From contig NZ_JAPWKD010000032.1 of NCBI RefSeq assembly GCF_028283705.1, positions 372,001 through 436,000 on the forward strand: 64,000 nucleotides of DNA, read 5' to 3'. A program made the position numbers and the translations under genes. Positions 18,670 through 26,945 of this stretch are shown here, piece by piece (the first letter of the stretch is position 1; each line of letters opens with the position of its first letter). This DNA is from Pantoea sp. (lineage in GTDB: Bacteria; Pseudomonadota; Gammaproteobacteria; Enterobacterales; Enterobacteriaceae). Below the pieces are notes generated by a model that made no database searches, had not been told where the DNA came from, and saw nothing but the letters and a program-made list of their open reading frames with translations.

Positions 18670-18691
18670 AACGGCTCCCGCGGGAGCCGTT
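18670..18691 (-). terminator. Intrinsic terminator of the porin gene
   Basis: AACGGCTCCCG and its exact complement CGGGAGCCGTT form an 11-base inverted repeat with no spacer. Read on the minus strand it is followed by TTTTCAATTG. It starts ten bases after the porin stop codon. Confidence 0.8.
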
Positions 18692-18700
18692 GTAACAGGG

Positions 18701-19843
18701 TTAGAAATCGTAGCGCAGACGCACCAGATTCATGTTACCCAGTGATTTGTCAGTGCTGGAAGTGATCACATATTCATAGTCAACACGGAAGCCGTAGTCG
18801 AGCTGGAACGAGACACCCAGACCATTGTCGATACGCTGGTAGTCACGACCATTAACGTATTGCAGACGGTCACCCATAAAGTACGGCTGGATGGATTTAA
18901 CCGCATACTGACCAATCGGGAATTTATAGCCCGCAAAGTATTCCACACCCCAGGCATCGTCAGCAAAGTAGTTCTGAGCATTTTTCACGCCTGTAGGTGA
19001 GAAGTTCTGATACCAGCCAACCCCAGCAGAAAGCGTCCAGTGATCCGGTGTCCAGCTCAGAGCCGTACCGTAGATGTTCTGGTCGTAATTTTTGTCATCA
19101 CCCGTTGAAGTGTTACGCATTTCAGCACGCGTGTAGTTCCACGCAGTACCCCAGGTCAGGTCTTTGTTGATGTGGTAATCCACACCCAGCGAACCGCCAC
19201 CTTTACGCTTATAACGCAGGTAATTGCCACGCAGCAGTTCATTATCAGCAAACAGATATGAAGCATAAACATCAACGTTGCCGAAAGTATTTTTGTATTT
19301 CAGCATCTTACGTCCACGGTAGGTACCATCGTAGTCGCCGTTGATACCTACGGTGGGTGCCTGGGCCAGCATATCGTAGTCCCAGATATCGGTTTTCACA
19401 CCGACCACATCATAGTAGACGCTGTTCTGCTGACCGAAAGTCAGCTGACCCCAAGTGGCACTCTTGAAGCCGGTATACAGTTGACGGCGGGTGGTGTTGT
19501 TCGCACCGTCGGCATAGTGATTATCCCAGCCCCACCACGCCGGGAAGTTAACGCCCAGCTCGTAGTAACCTACCCAACTTACATCATCAAACAGGTAGTA
19601 ATTGGCGGTGAAACGGAAACGGGAACCGCCGTCATAGCCATTACGCTTGTAAGATTGGTCGCTTACGCCGGCTTGATGCTGGAACTGCGGACGAATACTG
19701 CCGCCGACCTGGAAGGTGAGACGGCTAAGCGGATCGTTAGCCTGCGGATCCGCCTTCAGAAGAGTAACTTCAGCCTGGCTGGCGAGAGGAGCCGCTGCGA
19801 CCAGCGCAGCAATGGCGGTGAGAGTGAAAGCACGCATTTTCAT
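18701..19843 (-). CDS. Outer-membrane porin (general-porin-like)
   Basis: Predicted beta-barrel porin of 380 residues. It has a signal peptide (KMRAFTLTAIAALVAAAPL, cleavage after SQA), alternating hydrophobic/polar strands, a porin-type GFKSATWGQLTFGQQNSVYYD stretch, and a C-terminal aromatic strand ending RLRYDF, the Bam-recognised terminal Phe. It is clearly diverged from OmpC/OmpF: the mature N-terminus (EVTLLKADPQAND) and loop sequences are different. I do not recognise the specific subfamily or substrate. It stands alone, with its own terminator and about 190 AT-rich bases upstream. In E. coli this spot between folA and carB carries other genes (kefFC, cai, fix). A second Met at residue 3 is an alternative start. 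Confidence 0.85.
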   Translation of the reverse strand: MKMRAFTLTAIAALVAAAPLASQAEVTLLKADPQANDPLSRLTFQVGGSIRPQFQHQAGVSDQSYKRNGYDGGSRFRFTANYYLFDDVSWVGYYELGVNFPAWWGWDNHYADGANNTTRRQLYTGFKSATWGQLTFGQQNSVYYDVVGVKTDIWDYDMLAQAPTVGINGDYDGTYRGRKMLKYKNTFGNVDVYASYLFADNELLRGNYLRYKRKGGGSLGVDYHINKDLTWGTAWNYTRAEMRNTSTGDDKNYDQNIYGTALSWTPDHWTLSAGVGWYQNFSPTGVKNAQNYFADDAWGVEYFAGYKFPIGQYAVKSIQPYFMGDRLQYVNGRDYQRIDNGLGVSFQLDYGFRVDYEYVITSSTDKSLGNMNLVRLRYDF

Positions 19844-20030
19844 TTTTTATATCTATCCCAGTTAAGCTCGAAAAGATGAGCGACTGGAATACTAAGGCTA
19901 GCGGTATCGCTTTCTATTTATAAATTCGTGCTAATAAATGTGTAGACAAAAAATACCGCACCAGTCGCTAAAAATTCTTAAAATCATAATATTGTCATAA
20001 ACTAATGTTATGCACCGATTAACAATAGCG

Positions 20031-20061
20031 AAAATAACGGCCCCTTTCGGAGCCGTTATTT
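20031..20061 (-). terminator. carAB intrinsic terminator
   Basis: AAATAACGGC(T)CC and GG(G)GCCGTTATTT flank a GAAA loop when read on the minus strand, followed by TTCGC. It lies 19 bases after the carB stop codon, before the AT-rich region upstream of the porin gene. Confidence 0.75.
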
Positions 20062-20079
20062 GTAACAAACGTTCAGAGA

Positions 20080-23000
20080 TCAACCATTGATTTGCGCATG
20101 CATTTCCTGCACCGAAATCACCTTCTCGGTTGGATCTGCGTTCAGCGCCATCGCGGTGGCAAAACCGCCGTTCAGGGTGGTGTCGTAGTGAACTTTGTAT
20201 TGCAGCGCACTGCGGCGAATCAGTTTGGAATCTTCAATCGCCTGACGACCTGCGGTGGTGTTAACGATATAGGTGTACTCGCCGTTCTTCAGACGATCCT
20301 GAATATGCGGACGACCTTCGTGCACCTTGTTCACCAGACGCGGGTTAATCCCGGCTTCCCCCAGTACCACCGCCGTACCATGCGTCGCATCCAGCTCGAA
20401 ACCAAACTTCAGCAGTTTCGCAGCGAGGTCAACGATACGCTTCTTATCGCCTTCGCGTACCGACAGCAGCGCACGGCCTGATTTCTTCATGTTGCTCTGC
20501 GCACCCAGCATCGCTTTAGCGAAGGCTTCAGCGAAGGTACGACCAACACCCATCACCTCACCGGTAGAACGCATTTCCGGGCCGAGGATCGGGTCAACGC
20601 CCTGGAATTTGTTGAACGGCAGCACCACTTCTTTCACGGAGTAGTACGGCGGAATCACCTCTTTGGTGACGCCCTGCTCAGCCAGCGTTTTACCGGCCAT
20701 CACACGCGCTGCCACTTTCGCCAGTGGGACACCGGTCGCTTTAGAGACGAACGGTACGGTACGTGCCGCACGCGGGTTCACTTCAATCAGGTAAACCTCG
20801 TTGTCCTTCACCGCGAACTGCACGTTCATCAGACCACGCACGTTCAGTTCGAACGCCAGTTTTTCCACCTGCTGACGCATCACGTTCTGGATATCCGCAT
20901 TCAGGGTGTAAGCCGGCAGTGAACAGGCTGAGTCACCGGAGTGCACCCCCGCCTGCTCGATGTGTTCCATGATGCCGCCAATCAGCACACGCTCACCGTC
21001 GCAAATCGCATCCACATCCACTTCTACCGCGTCATCGAGGAAGCGGTCCAGCAGTACCGGTGCATCGTTAGAAACCGATACCGCCGTCTGGAAGTAACGC
21101 TTCAGGTCGATTTCGTCGTAAACAATTTCCATCGCCCGGCCACCCAGTACGTAGGATGGGCGAACCACCAGCGGATAGCCGATGCCGACCGCTTTCTCTA
21201 CCGCCTGCTCCAGCGTGCTGACGGTGGCGTTGGCCGGTTGTTTCAGGTTCAGACGCTCAACTGCCTGCTGGAAACGCTCACGGTCTTCCGCACGGTCAAT
21301 CGCATCCGGGCTGGTGCCGATAACCGGCACACCTGCCGCTTCCAGCGCGCGCGCCAGTTTCAGCGGAGTCTGACCACCGTACTGCACGATCACGCCCTTA
21401 GGCTGCTCGATACGCACGATTTCCAGCACGTCTTCCAGCGTTACCGGCTCGAAGTAGAGACGGTCAGAGGTGTCGTAGTCAGTTGAGACGGTTTCCGGGT
21501 TACAGTTAACCATGATGGTCTCAAAACCATCTTCACGCAGCGCCAGCGCCGCATGGACACAGCAGTAGTCAAACTCAATGCCCTGGCCGATACGGTTCGG
21601 ACCGCCGCCCAGCACCATGATTTTGTCGCGATCCTGGTTCGGATTGGCTTCGCACTCTTCTTCATAAGTCGAGTACATATAAGCAGTGTCAGTAGCGAAC
21701 TCTGCTGCACAGGTATCGACACGCTTATAAACCGGGTGCAGATTGAACTGCTGACGCAGTTTACGGATTTCACCTTCTGCAACGCCAGCCAACGCTGCCA
21801 GACGTGCGTCGGCAAAACCTTTACGCTTCAGTGCACGCAGGAAGGCAAAGTCCAACGCCTGCACACCTTCACGCGCCACCTGCTCTTCAAGACGAACCAG
21901 TTCTTCAATCTGCACCAGGAACCAGCGGTCGATATTGGTCAGGTTGAAGACGCCATCAACGGACATACCCGCACGGAACGCATCCGCGATGTACCAGATA
22001 CGGTCGGAACCGGCATCCTTCAGCTCGCGACGGATACGGGTCAGTGCTTCGGCATCGTCCAGGTTCACTTTCGGGTCGAAACCGTTGGCACCCACTTCCA
22101 GACCGCGCAGCGCTTTCTGCATCGACTCCTGGAAAGTACGGCCAATCGCCATCACTTCACCGACAGATTTCATCTGGGTAGTCAGGCGATCGTTGGCACC
22201 AGCGAACTTCTCGAAGTTGAAACGAGGAATCTTGGTGACAACGTAGTCGATGGACGGCTCAAACGAGGCCGGGGTACGACCACCGGTGATGTCGTTCATC
22301 AGTTCGTCGAGGGTGAAGCCCACCGCCAGTTTTGCTGCCACTTTAGCAATCGGGAAGCCGGTCGCTTTGGAGGCCAGCGCCGAAGAACGTGACACGCGCG
22401 GGTTCATTTCGATGACGATCAGGCGACCATCTTTCGGGTTAACCGAGAACTGCACGTTGGAACCGCCCGTTTCAACGCCGATTTCACGCAGTACCGCCAG
22501 CGAGGCGTTACGCATGATTTGATACTCTTTGTCGGTCAGGGTCTGGGCCGGGGCCACAGTGATGGAGTCACCGGTGTGGATCCCCATCGCATCGAAGTTT
22601 TCGATGGAGCAGACGATGATGCAGTTGTCGTTTTTATCACGCACCACTTCCATCTCGTACTCTTTCCAGCCAATCAGCGACTCGTCAATCAGCAGCTCAT
22701 TGGTCGGCGACAGATCCAGACCGCGTTCGCAAATCTCTTCAAATTCTTCACGGTTATACGCGATACCGCCACCGGTGCCGCCCATGGTGAAAGAAGGACG
22801 GATAATGCACGGGAAGCCAACGTCTTCGGCCACGGCCAGCGCTTCTTCCATGGTGTGCGCGATACCCGAACGCGCGGTATCCAGACCAATGCTTTTCATC
22901 GCCACGTCAAAACGACGGCGGTCTTCGGCTTTATCAATGGCGTCGGCGGTGGCACCAATCATGGTCACACCGAACTCTGCCAGCACGCCCTGGCGTTCCA

Positions 23001-23304
23001 GCTCCAGCGCACAGTTCAGCGCTGTCTGGCCACCCATGGTCGGCAGAACCGCATCCGGGCGCTCTTTTTCAATGATTTTGCGTACCACTTCCCAGTGAAT
23101 CGGCTCGATATAGGTAGCATCGGCCATTTCCGGGTCGGTCATAATGGTTGCCGGGTTAGAGTTCACCAGAATGACGCGGTAGCCCTCTTCACGCAGCGCT
23201 TTACACGCCTGCGCACCGGAGTAGTCAAATTCACATGCCTGGCCGATAACGATCGGACCTGCGCCAAGGATCAGGATGGATTTTATGTCTGTACGTTTTG
23301 GCAT
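20080..23304 (-). CDS. carB: Carbamoyl-phosphate synthase large subunit
   Basis: Makes carbamoyl phosphate from bicarbonate, two ATP and ammonia tunnelled from CarA, feeding arginine and pyrimidine synthesis. The 1074 residues (1073 in E. coli) contain two homologous ATP-grasp halves: the first opens MPKRTDIKSILILGAGPIVIG, the second near 555 with KIMVLGGGPNRIGQGIEFDY. Both show PSFTMGGTGGG or PSYVLGGRAMEI loops. The C-terminal MGS-like domain binds the allosteric effectors UMP, IMP and ornithine. It lies 13 bases after carA. Confidence 0.98.
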   Translation of the reverse strand: MPKRTDIKSILILGAGPIVIGQACEFDYSGAQACKALREEGYRVILVNSNPATIMTDPEMADATYIEPIHWEVVRKIIEKERPDAVLPTMGGQTALNCALELERQGVLAEFGVTMIGATADAIDKAEDRRRFDVAMKSIGLDTARSGIAHTMEEALAVAEDVGFPCIIRPSFTMGGTGGGIAYNREEFEEICERGLDLSPTNELLIDESLIGWKEYEMEVVRDKNDNCIIVCSIENFDAMGIHTGDSITVAPAQTLTDKEYQIMRNASLAVLREIGVETGGSNVQFSVNPKDGRLIVIEMNPRVSRSSALASKATGFPIAKVAAKLAVGFTLDELMNDITGGRTPASFEPSIDYVVTKIPRFNFEKFAGANDRLTTQMKSVGEVMAIGRTFQESMQKALRGLEVGANGFDPKVNLDDAEALTRIRRELKDAGSDRIWYIADAFRAGMSVDGVFNLTNIDRWFLVQIEELVRLEEQVAREGVQALDFAFLRALKRKGFADARLAALAGVAEGEIRKLRQQFNLHPVYKRVDTCAAEFATDTAYMYSTYEEECEANPNQDRDKIMVLGGGPNRIGQGIEFDYCCVHAALALREDGFETIMVNCNPETVSTDYDTSDRLYFEPVTLEDVLEIVRIEQPKGVIVQYGGQTPLKLARALEAAGVPVIGTSPDAIDRAEDRERFQQAVERLNLKQPANATVSTLEQAVEKAVGIGYPLVVRPSYVLGGRAMEIVYDEIDLKRYFQTAVSVSNDAPVLLDRFLDDAVEVDVDAICDGERVLIGGIMEHIEQAGVHSGDSACSLPAYTLNADIQNVMRQQVEKLAFELNVRGLMNVQFAVKDNEVYLIEVNPRAARTVPFVSKATGVPLAKVAARVMAGKTLAEQGVTKEVIPPYYSVKEVVLPFNKFQGVDPILGPEMRSTGEVMGVGRTFAEAFAKAMLGAQSNMKKSGRALLSVREGDKKRIVDLAAKLLKFGFELDATHGTAVVLGEAGINPRLVNKVHEGRPHIQDRLKNGEYTYIVNTTAGRQAIEDSKLIRRSALQYKVHYDTTLNGGFATAMALNADPTEKVISVQEMHAQING

Positions 23305-23317
23305 CGTTAGCTCCTGA

Positions 23318-24466
23318 TTACTTCGCGTTAGAACGGTAGGCTTCGATCAGTTCGATAAAGTGATCGAACAGCGGTGCTGCATCGTGCGGGCCTGGGCTGG
23401 CTTCCGGGTGTCCCTGGAAGCTAAAGGCCGGTTTATCGGTACGGTGAATGCCCTGCACGGTCTGGTCGAACAGTGACACATGGGTCACACGCAGATTTGC
23501 GGGTAAGTTGCTTTCATCAACGGCGAAACCGTGGTTCTGTGCAGTGATCATCACGGTATTGTTGTCGAGATCTTTGACCGGATGGTTACCACCATGATGG
23601 CCCAGCTTCATTTTGATGGTCTTCGCACCGCTCGCCAGCGCCAGCAGCTGATGGCCGAGGCAGATGCCGAATACCGGAATATCGGTATTCAGGAAAGCCT
23701 GAATCGCGTTGATAGCGTAGTCACACGGCTCCGGGTCACCCGGGCCATTGGAGAGGAAAATGCCGTCCGGATTCAGCTTCAGTACCTCTTCCGCCGAAGT
23801 TTGCGCCGGAACCACCGTCAGGCGGCAGCCGCGATCCACCAGCATACGCAGAATGTTGCGCTTGGCGCCAAAATCGTAGGCGACAACGTGGAACGGTAAT
23901 TCTTCTGCGGATTTTTGCTCCGGCAGGTCGCCCTGTAGCGTCCAGCTCCCCTGCTGCCAGGCATAGGTTTCAGCCGTCGTCACTTCTTTTGCCAGGTCCA
24001 TACCTTTCAGACCCGGGAACGCCTGCGCTTTCTGTAACGCCAGCGCGGCATCCGGATTGTCACCGGCGATGATGCAGCCGTTCTGTGCCCCTTTTTCACG
24101 CAGCAGACGCGTCAGCTTGCGGGTATCGATATCGGCAATGGCGACGATGTTGTTGCGCTGCAAATAGGCTGACAGGCTTTCTTCACTACGGAAGTTGCTG
24201 GTAATCAGCGGCAGATCGCGAATAACGAGGCCCTGAGCATGAATTTGGCTGGATTCTTCGTCGGCGGCGTTAGCGCCAACATTGCCGATATGGGGATAAG
24301 TGAGGGTGACGATCTGGCGGGAATAGGAGGGATCAGTGAGGATTTCTTGATAACCGGTCATTGACGTGTTGAAAACGACCTCCCCCACTGCCGATCCCGT
24401 TGCCCCGATGGCCCGACCGTGGAATTGGGTTCCGTCTTCCAGAACCAAGAGCGCTGACTTAATCAA
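23318..24466 (-). CDS. carA: Carbamoyl-phosphate synthase small (glutaminase) subunit
   Basis: Hydrolyses glutamine and passes ammonia to CarB. The class I glutaminase motif FGICLGHQLLALASG carries the nucleophilic Cys, with the His/Glu pair in FQGHPEASPGP. I place the start at the TTG at 24466: this gives exactly the E. coli N-terminus (LIKSALLVLEDGT) and 382 residues, and GGAGG lies five bases upstream of it. A GTG at 24493 is in frame but puts the ribosome-binding site inside the coding sequence. TTG is also the E. coli carA start. Confidence 0.95.
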   Translation of the reverse strand: MIKSALLVLEDGTQFHGRAIGATGSAVGEVVFNTSMTGYQEILTDPSYSRQIVTLTYPHIGNVGANAADEESSQIHAQGLVIRDLPLITSNFRSEESLSAYLQRNNIVAIADIDTRKLTRLLREKGAQNGCIIAGDNPDAALALQKAQAFPGLKGMDLAKEVTTAETYAWQQGSWTLQGDLPEQKSAEELPFHVVAYDFGAKRNILRMLVDRGCRLTVVPAQTSAEEVLKLNPDGIFLSNGPGDPEPCDYAINAIQAFLNTDIPVFGICLGHQLLALASGAKTIKMKLGHHGGNHPVKDLDNNTVMITAQNHGFAVDESNLPANLRVTHVSLFDQTVQGIHRTDKPAFSFQGHPEASPGPHDAAPLFDHFIELIEAYRSNAK

Positions 24467-24497
24467 AACATCCTCCAGGGAATAAACAGTCACAATA

Positions 24498-24515
24498 TTT
24501 GCATATTAATTCAAA
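24498..24515 (-). promoter_or_regulatory. ARG box (ArgR) at carAB P2
   Basis: The minus strand reads TTTGAATTAATATGCAAA, close to the ArgR consensus WNTGAATWWWWATTCANW and, as I recall, to the E. coli carAB box. A second, much weaker half-conserved box lies about 19 bases upstream. The box overlaps the -10 region TAATAT (24508-24503), whose partner -35 TTGATT is at 24532-24527 with an 18-base spacer. Confidence 0.7.
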
Positions 24516-24575
24516 ATACTGTCCTGAATCAATGCAAAAACCGCCTGACTGGTCGATTTTTGGCAAATTGCGCGC

Positions 24576-24604
24576 ATTCTAATGATCGACCTGCACCTTG
24601 TCTA
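24576..24604 (-). promoter_or_regulatory. carAB P1 promoter
   Basis: On the minus strand TAGACA (24604-24599, five of six) and TAGAAT (24581-24576, five of six) are separated by 17 bases. It lies about 70 bases upstream of the P2/ARG box, the spacing expected of P1 in the E. coli tandem arrangement. Confidence 0.7.
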
Positions 24605-24689
24605 CCCTGAGACGGTATTTTTTTGCTTTTTTCGGGCAACTGAATGTTAAAATCCACAATAAGCGACAAAAGAGCGAGACAACTGGGAA

Positions 24690-24705
24690 AAATAAACGGT
24701 TGCGA
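24690..24705 (-). promoter_or_regulatory. PUR-like box (PurR) upstream of carAB P1
   Basis: The minus strand reads TCGCAACCGTTTATTT, matching 9 of 11 fixed positions of the PurR consensus ANGCAANCGNTTNCNT as I recall it, including the central GCAA-N-CG-N-TT. PurR represses P1 in E. coli from an upstream site. Whether this site is bound is inference. Confidence 0.55.
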
Positions 24706-24746
24706 GGCGGAAATAATCTTAAAAGGGTGCTAGCGGGAGAAAATTT

Positions 24747-24762
24747 TTGACCAAATGGTCAA
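24747..24762. promoter_or_regulatory. RutR-type operator upstream of carAB
   Basis: TTGACCA, two bases, TGGTCAA: a perfect match to the palindrome I know for RutR, the uracil/thymine-sensing regulator that activates carAB P1 in E. coli. The symmetry extends to 11-base arms (24743-24766, ATTTTTGACCA and its complement). It lies about 145 bases upstream of the P1 -35. Confidence 0.75.
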
Positions 24763-24860
24763 AAATGATGATTTACAGGATGAAAAACGATCGCAAGTAC
24801 AGAAAAAAACACACTTCAAACAGAAACAGATGCATAATCGTCATTTTAAAGACAAAATAA

Positions 24861-24882
24861 AGGGCAATAATAATATTGCCCT
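24861..24882 (-). terminator. dapB intrinsic terminator
   Basis: AGGGCAATA and its complement around a short AT loop, followed on the minus strand by TTATTTTGTC. It lies 54 bases past the dapB stop and upstream of all carAB control sites. Confidence 0.75.
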
Positions 24883-24936
24883 ATTCAATCAATGTCTTAC
24901 CGATTGAAATAACCACATCACGATGGTTCACAACAC

Positions 24937-25752
24937 TCACAACATCGATAAATCCAGCACATCACGCATATCATAAAGGCCAGATTTCTTGTCTTTAAGC
25001 CAAAAAGCAGCTTTAACAGCTCCATTTGCAAAGGTCATGCGGCTGGAAGCCTTGTGGGTAATCTCTACGCGTTCGCCAATATCTGCAAACATCGCGGTAT
25101 GCTCGCCGACGATATCGCCTGCACGGACGGTAGCGAAACCGATGGTCTGCGCTTTGCGCTCACCGGTATGGCCTTCACGCGCGTAGACCGCGTGCTCGTC
25201 CAGTTTCCAGTCCATCGCTTCGGCAATCGCTTCACCCATTGCCAGCGCCGTCCCTGATGGTGCATCAACTTTGTGACGGTGATGCGCTTCAACGATTTCA
25301 ATATCAGCGTAATCGCCCATCACTTTCGCCGCTTGTTTCAGCAGCTCCAGCACCAGGTTTACACCCACGCTGAAGTTTGCGGCGAACACGATGCCAATCT
25401 CTTCCGCCGCCGCGCGAATCGCTGCTTTACCGGCTTCATCAAAACCGGTGGTGCCAATCACCATCGCTTTCTGATGCTGACGGCAGAAGGCCAGGTACTC
25501 CAGCGTGCCTTCCGGGCGGGTGAAGTCGATCAGCACGTCAAAATCATCTACGACCTGCTGTAAATCGGCGGTGACCAACACCCCGGTTTTACCGATGCCC
25601 GCCAGTTCACCGGCGTCGCTGCCGATCAGCGATGAACCGCTGCGTGCCAGCGCGGCACCTAATACTACGCCTTCCGCCTGCTGCGCAGCCTGAATCAAAT
25701 TGCGTCCCATACGACCCGGCGCACCAACAATAGCAATGCGGATTTCACTCAT
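24937..25752 (-). CDS. dapB: 4-hydroxy-tetrahydrodipicolinate reductase
   Basis: NAD(P)H-dependent step of the lysine/diaminopimelate pathway. The 271 residues begin with a Rossmann motif (IAIVGAPGRMGRNL). They contain GTTGFDEAG, the substrate loop EAHHRHKVDAPSGTAL with the catalytic His pair and Lys, and end VLDLSML. It is monocistronic here: about 205 bases separate it from ispH, where E. coli carries rihC, and a REP-like palindrome sits in that gap. Confidence 0.97.
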   Translation of the reverse strand: MSEIRIAIVGAPGRMGRNLIQAAQQAEGVVLGAALARSGSSLIGSDAGELAGIGKTGVLVTADLQQVVDDFDVLIDFTRPEGTLEYLAFCRQHQKAMVIGTTGFDEAGKAAIRAAAEEIGIVFAANFSVGVNLVLELLKQAAKVMGDYADIEIVEAHHRHKVDAPSGTALAMGEAIAEAMDWKLDEHAVYAREGHTGERKAQTIGFATVRAGDIVGEHTAMFADIGERVEITHKASSRMTFANGAVKAAFWLKDKKSGLYDMRDVLDLSML

Positions 25753-25919
25753 ATTTATTCATTCCTGATACAAAACTATGCATGCAAAGCGCAAACAGGT
25801 TAACGGTGAGATAACAGTCACGCCACAATAAAAAAGGGATAATTAGAATTTTATGCCAGCCGCGTCAGATTATCAGTAAAAGCAATCTCACCAGGTGGAA
25901 ATAGGTCTGAGCGGATGAT

Positions 25920-25947
25920 GTAACGGCGCGATTTATCGCGCCGTTAC
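25920..25947. repeat. REP-like palindromic element, copy 3 (ispH/dapB), perfect
   Basis: GTAACGGCGCGAT and ATCGCGCCGTTAC are exact complements separated by TT, giving a 28-base hairpin with 13-bp arms. It begins ten bases after the ispH stop codon and is the shortest and most symmetrical copy. No T-run follows on either strand, so it fits an mRNA 3'-end stabiliser better than an intrinsic terminator. Confidence 0.8.
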
Positions 25948-25957
25948 CAGGGAGGGG

Positions 25958-26911
25958 TTACTGCACGTTGCGCACGTCAACGCGCAACTCTTTCGGCACT
26001 TCAAACACAATGTTTTCTTCACGGCCAATCAGCTCGATCGCCGCTTCACCGCCGAACTCGCGCAGACGCTGAATCACCTGCTGCACCAGAATATCCGGCG
26101 CAGAAGCCCCCGCCGTCACGCCAATGGTGGTCACGTCTTTTACCCACTCTTCCTGAATATCGTCGGCAGAATCGATCAGCTTTGCCAGTTTACCGGCACG
26201 CTGCGCCAGTTCCGCCAGACGGTTGGAGTTGGAGGAGTTTTTCGACCCGACGACCAGCACCACTTCAGCGTCGCGAGCCAGCACACGCACCGCTTCCTGG
26301 CGATTCGTGGTGGCGTAGCAGATATCATCTTTACGTGGACCGATGATCGCCGGGAAGCGCTGACGCAGCGCGTCAATCACGTCGGAGGTATCATCCACCG
26401 ACAGTGTGGTCTGGGTCATAAAGCACAGGTTGCTTTCATCTTTGACATGCAGTTTGAACACGTCTTCCGGTGATTCCACCAGATACATGCCACCGTTGGG
26501 GTTGTTGTACTGCCCCATGGTGCCTTCCACTTCCGGATGCCCCGCATGGCCAATCAGGATGGCTTCAACGCCTTTACGGCTGGCGCGCGCCACTTCCATA
26601 TGCACTTTGGTCACCAGCGGACAGGTGGCGTCAAACAGCATGGTCAGGTTACGCGCCTTCGCTTCGGCACGAACCGCCTGCGACACACCATGGGCAGAGA
26701 AGATGAGAATGGCATCATCCGGCACTTCACTGATTTCTTCGATAAAGATAGCACCGCGCTCGCGCAGGCTGCTCACCACATAGCGGTTATGCACCACTTC
26801 ATGGCGAACATAGATAGGCGCGCCGTACATTTCCAGCGCGCGCTCTACGATACTAATGGCACGATCCACGCCTGCACAGAAACCGCGTGGGTTAGCTAAC
26901 AGGATTTGCAT
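25958..26911 (-). CDS. ispH: 4-hydroxy-3-methylbut-2-enyl diphosphate reductase
   Basis: Last enzyme of the MEP isoprenoid pathway, an iron-sulfur protein producing IPP and DMAPP. The three cluster cysteines are visible in NPRGFCAGVDRA (Cys12), DATCPLVTKVH and DDICYATTNRQEA. The start is the ATG at 26911 with GGAGGGG nine bases upstream, giving 317 residues. The frame stays open far upstream of this ATG and encodes the FkpB tail peptide (see fkpB), so the longer ATG at 27022 is not the ispH start. Confidence 0.96.
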   Translation of the reverse strand: MQILLANPRGFCAGVDRAISIVERALEMYGAPIYVRHEVVHNRYVVSSLRERGAIFIEEISEVPDDAILIFSAHGVSQAVRAEAKARNLTMLFDATCPLVTKVHMEVARASRKGVEAILIGHAGHPEVEGTMGQYNNPNGGMYLVESPEDVFKLHVKDESNLCFMTQTTLSVDDTSDVIDALRQRFPAIIGPRKDDICYATTNRQEAVRVLARDAEVVLVVGSKNSSNSNRLAELAQRAGKLAKLIDSADDIQEEWVKDVTTIGVTAGASAPDILVQQVIQRLREFGGEAAIELIGREENIVFEVPKELRVDVRNVQ

Positions 26912-26945
26912 GGTCCCCTCCAGCTGCGGATCGATCTCCAGCACT

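Larger units (their letters stand above)
24467..24936 (-). other. carAB control region
   Basis: This 470-base gap holds no gene. In order from carA upstream I read a P2-type promoter overlapped by an ARG box, a P1-type promoter, a PUR-like box, a RutR-type palindrome, and the dapB terminator (each listed separately). This reproduces the known architecture of E. coli carAB, where arginine acts at P2, and pyrimidines, purines and RutR act at P1. Confidence 0.75.

Noticed and set aside
20941..23310. Several long plus-strand frames opposite carB
   Set aside because: Codon-mirror artefacts of carB; they overlap one another and show no domains.
24467..24493. Longer carA from a GTG at 24493
   Set aside because: The GGAGG ribosome-binding site lies inside that extension, and the TTG at 24466 gives the E. 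coli N-terminus and length.
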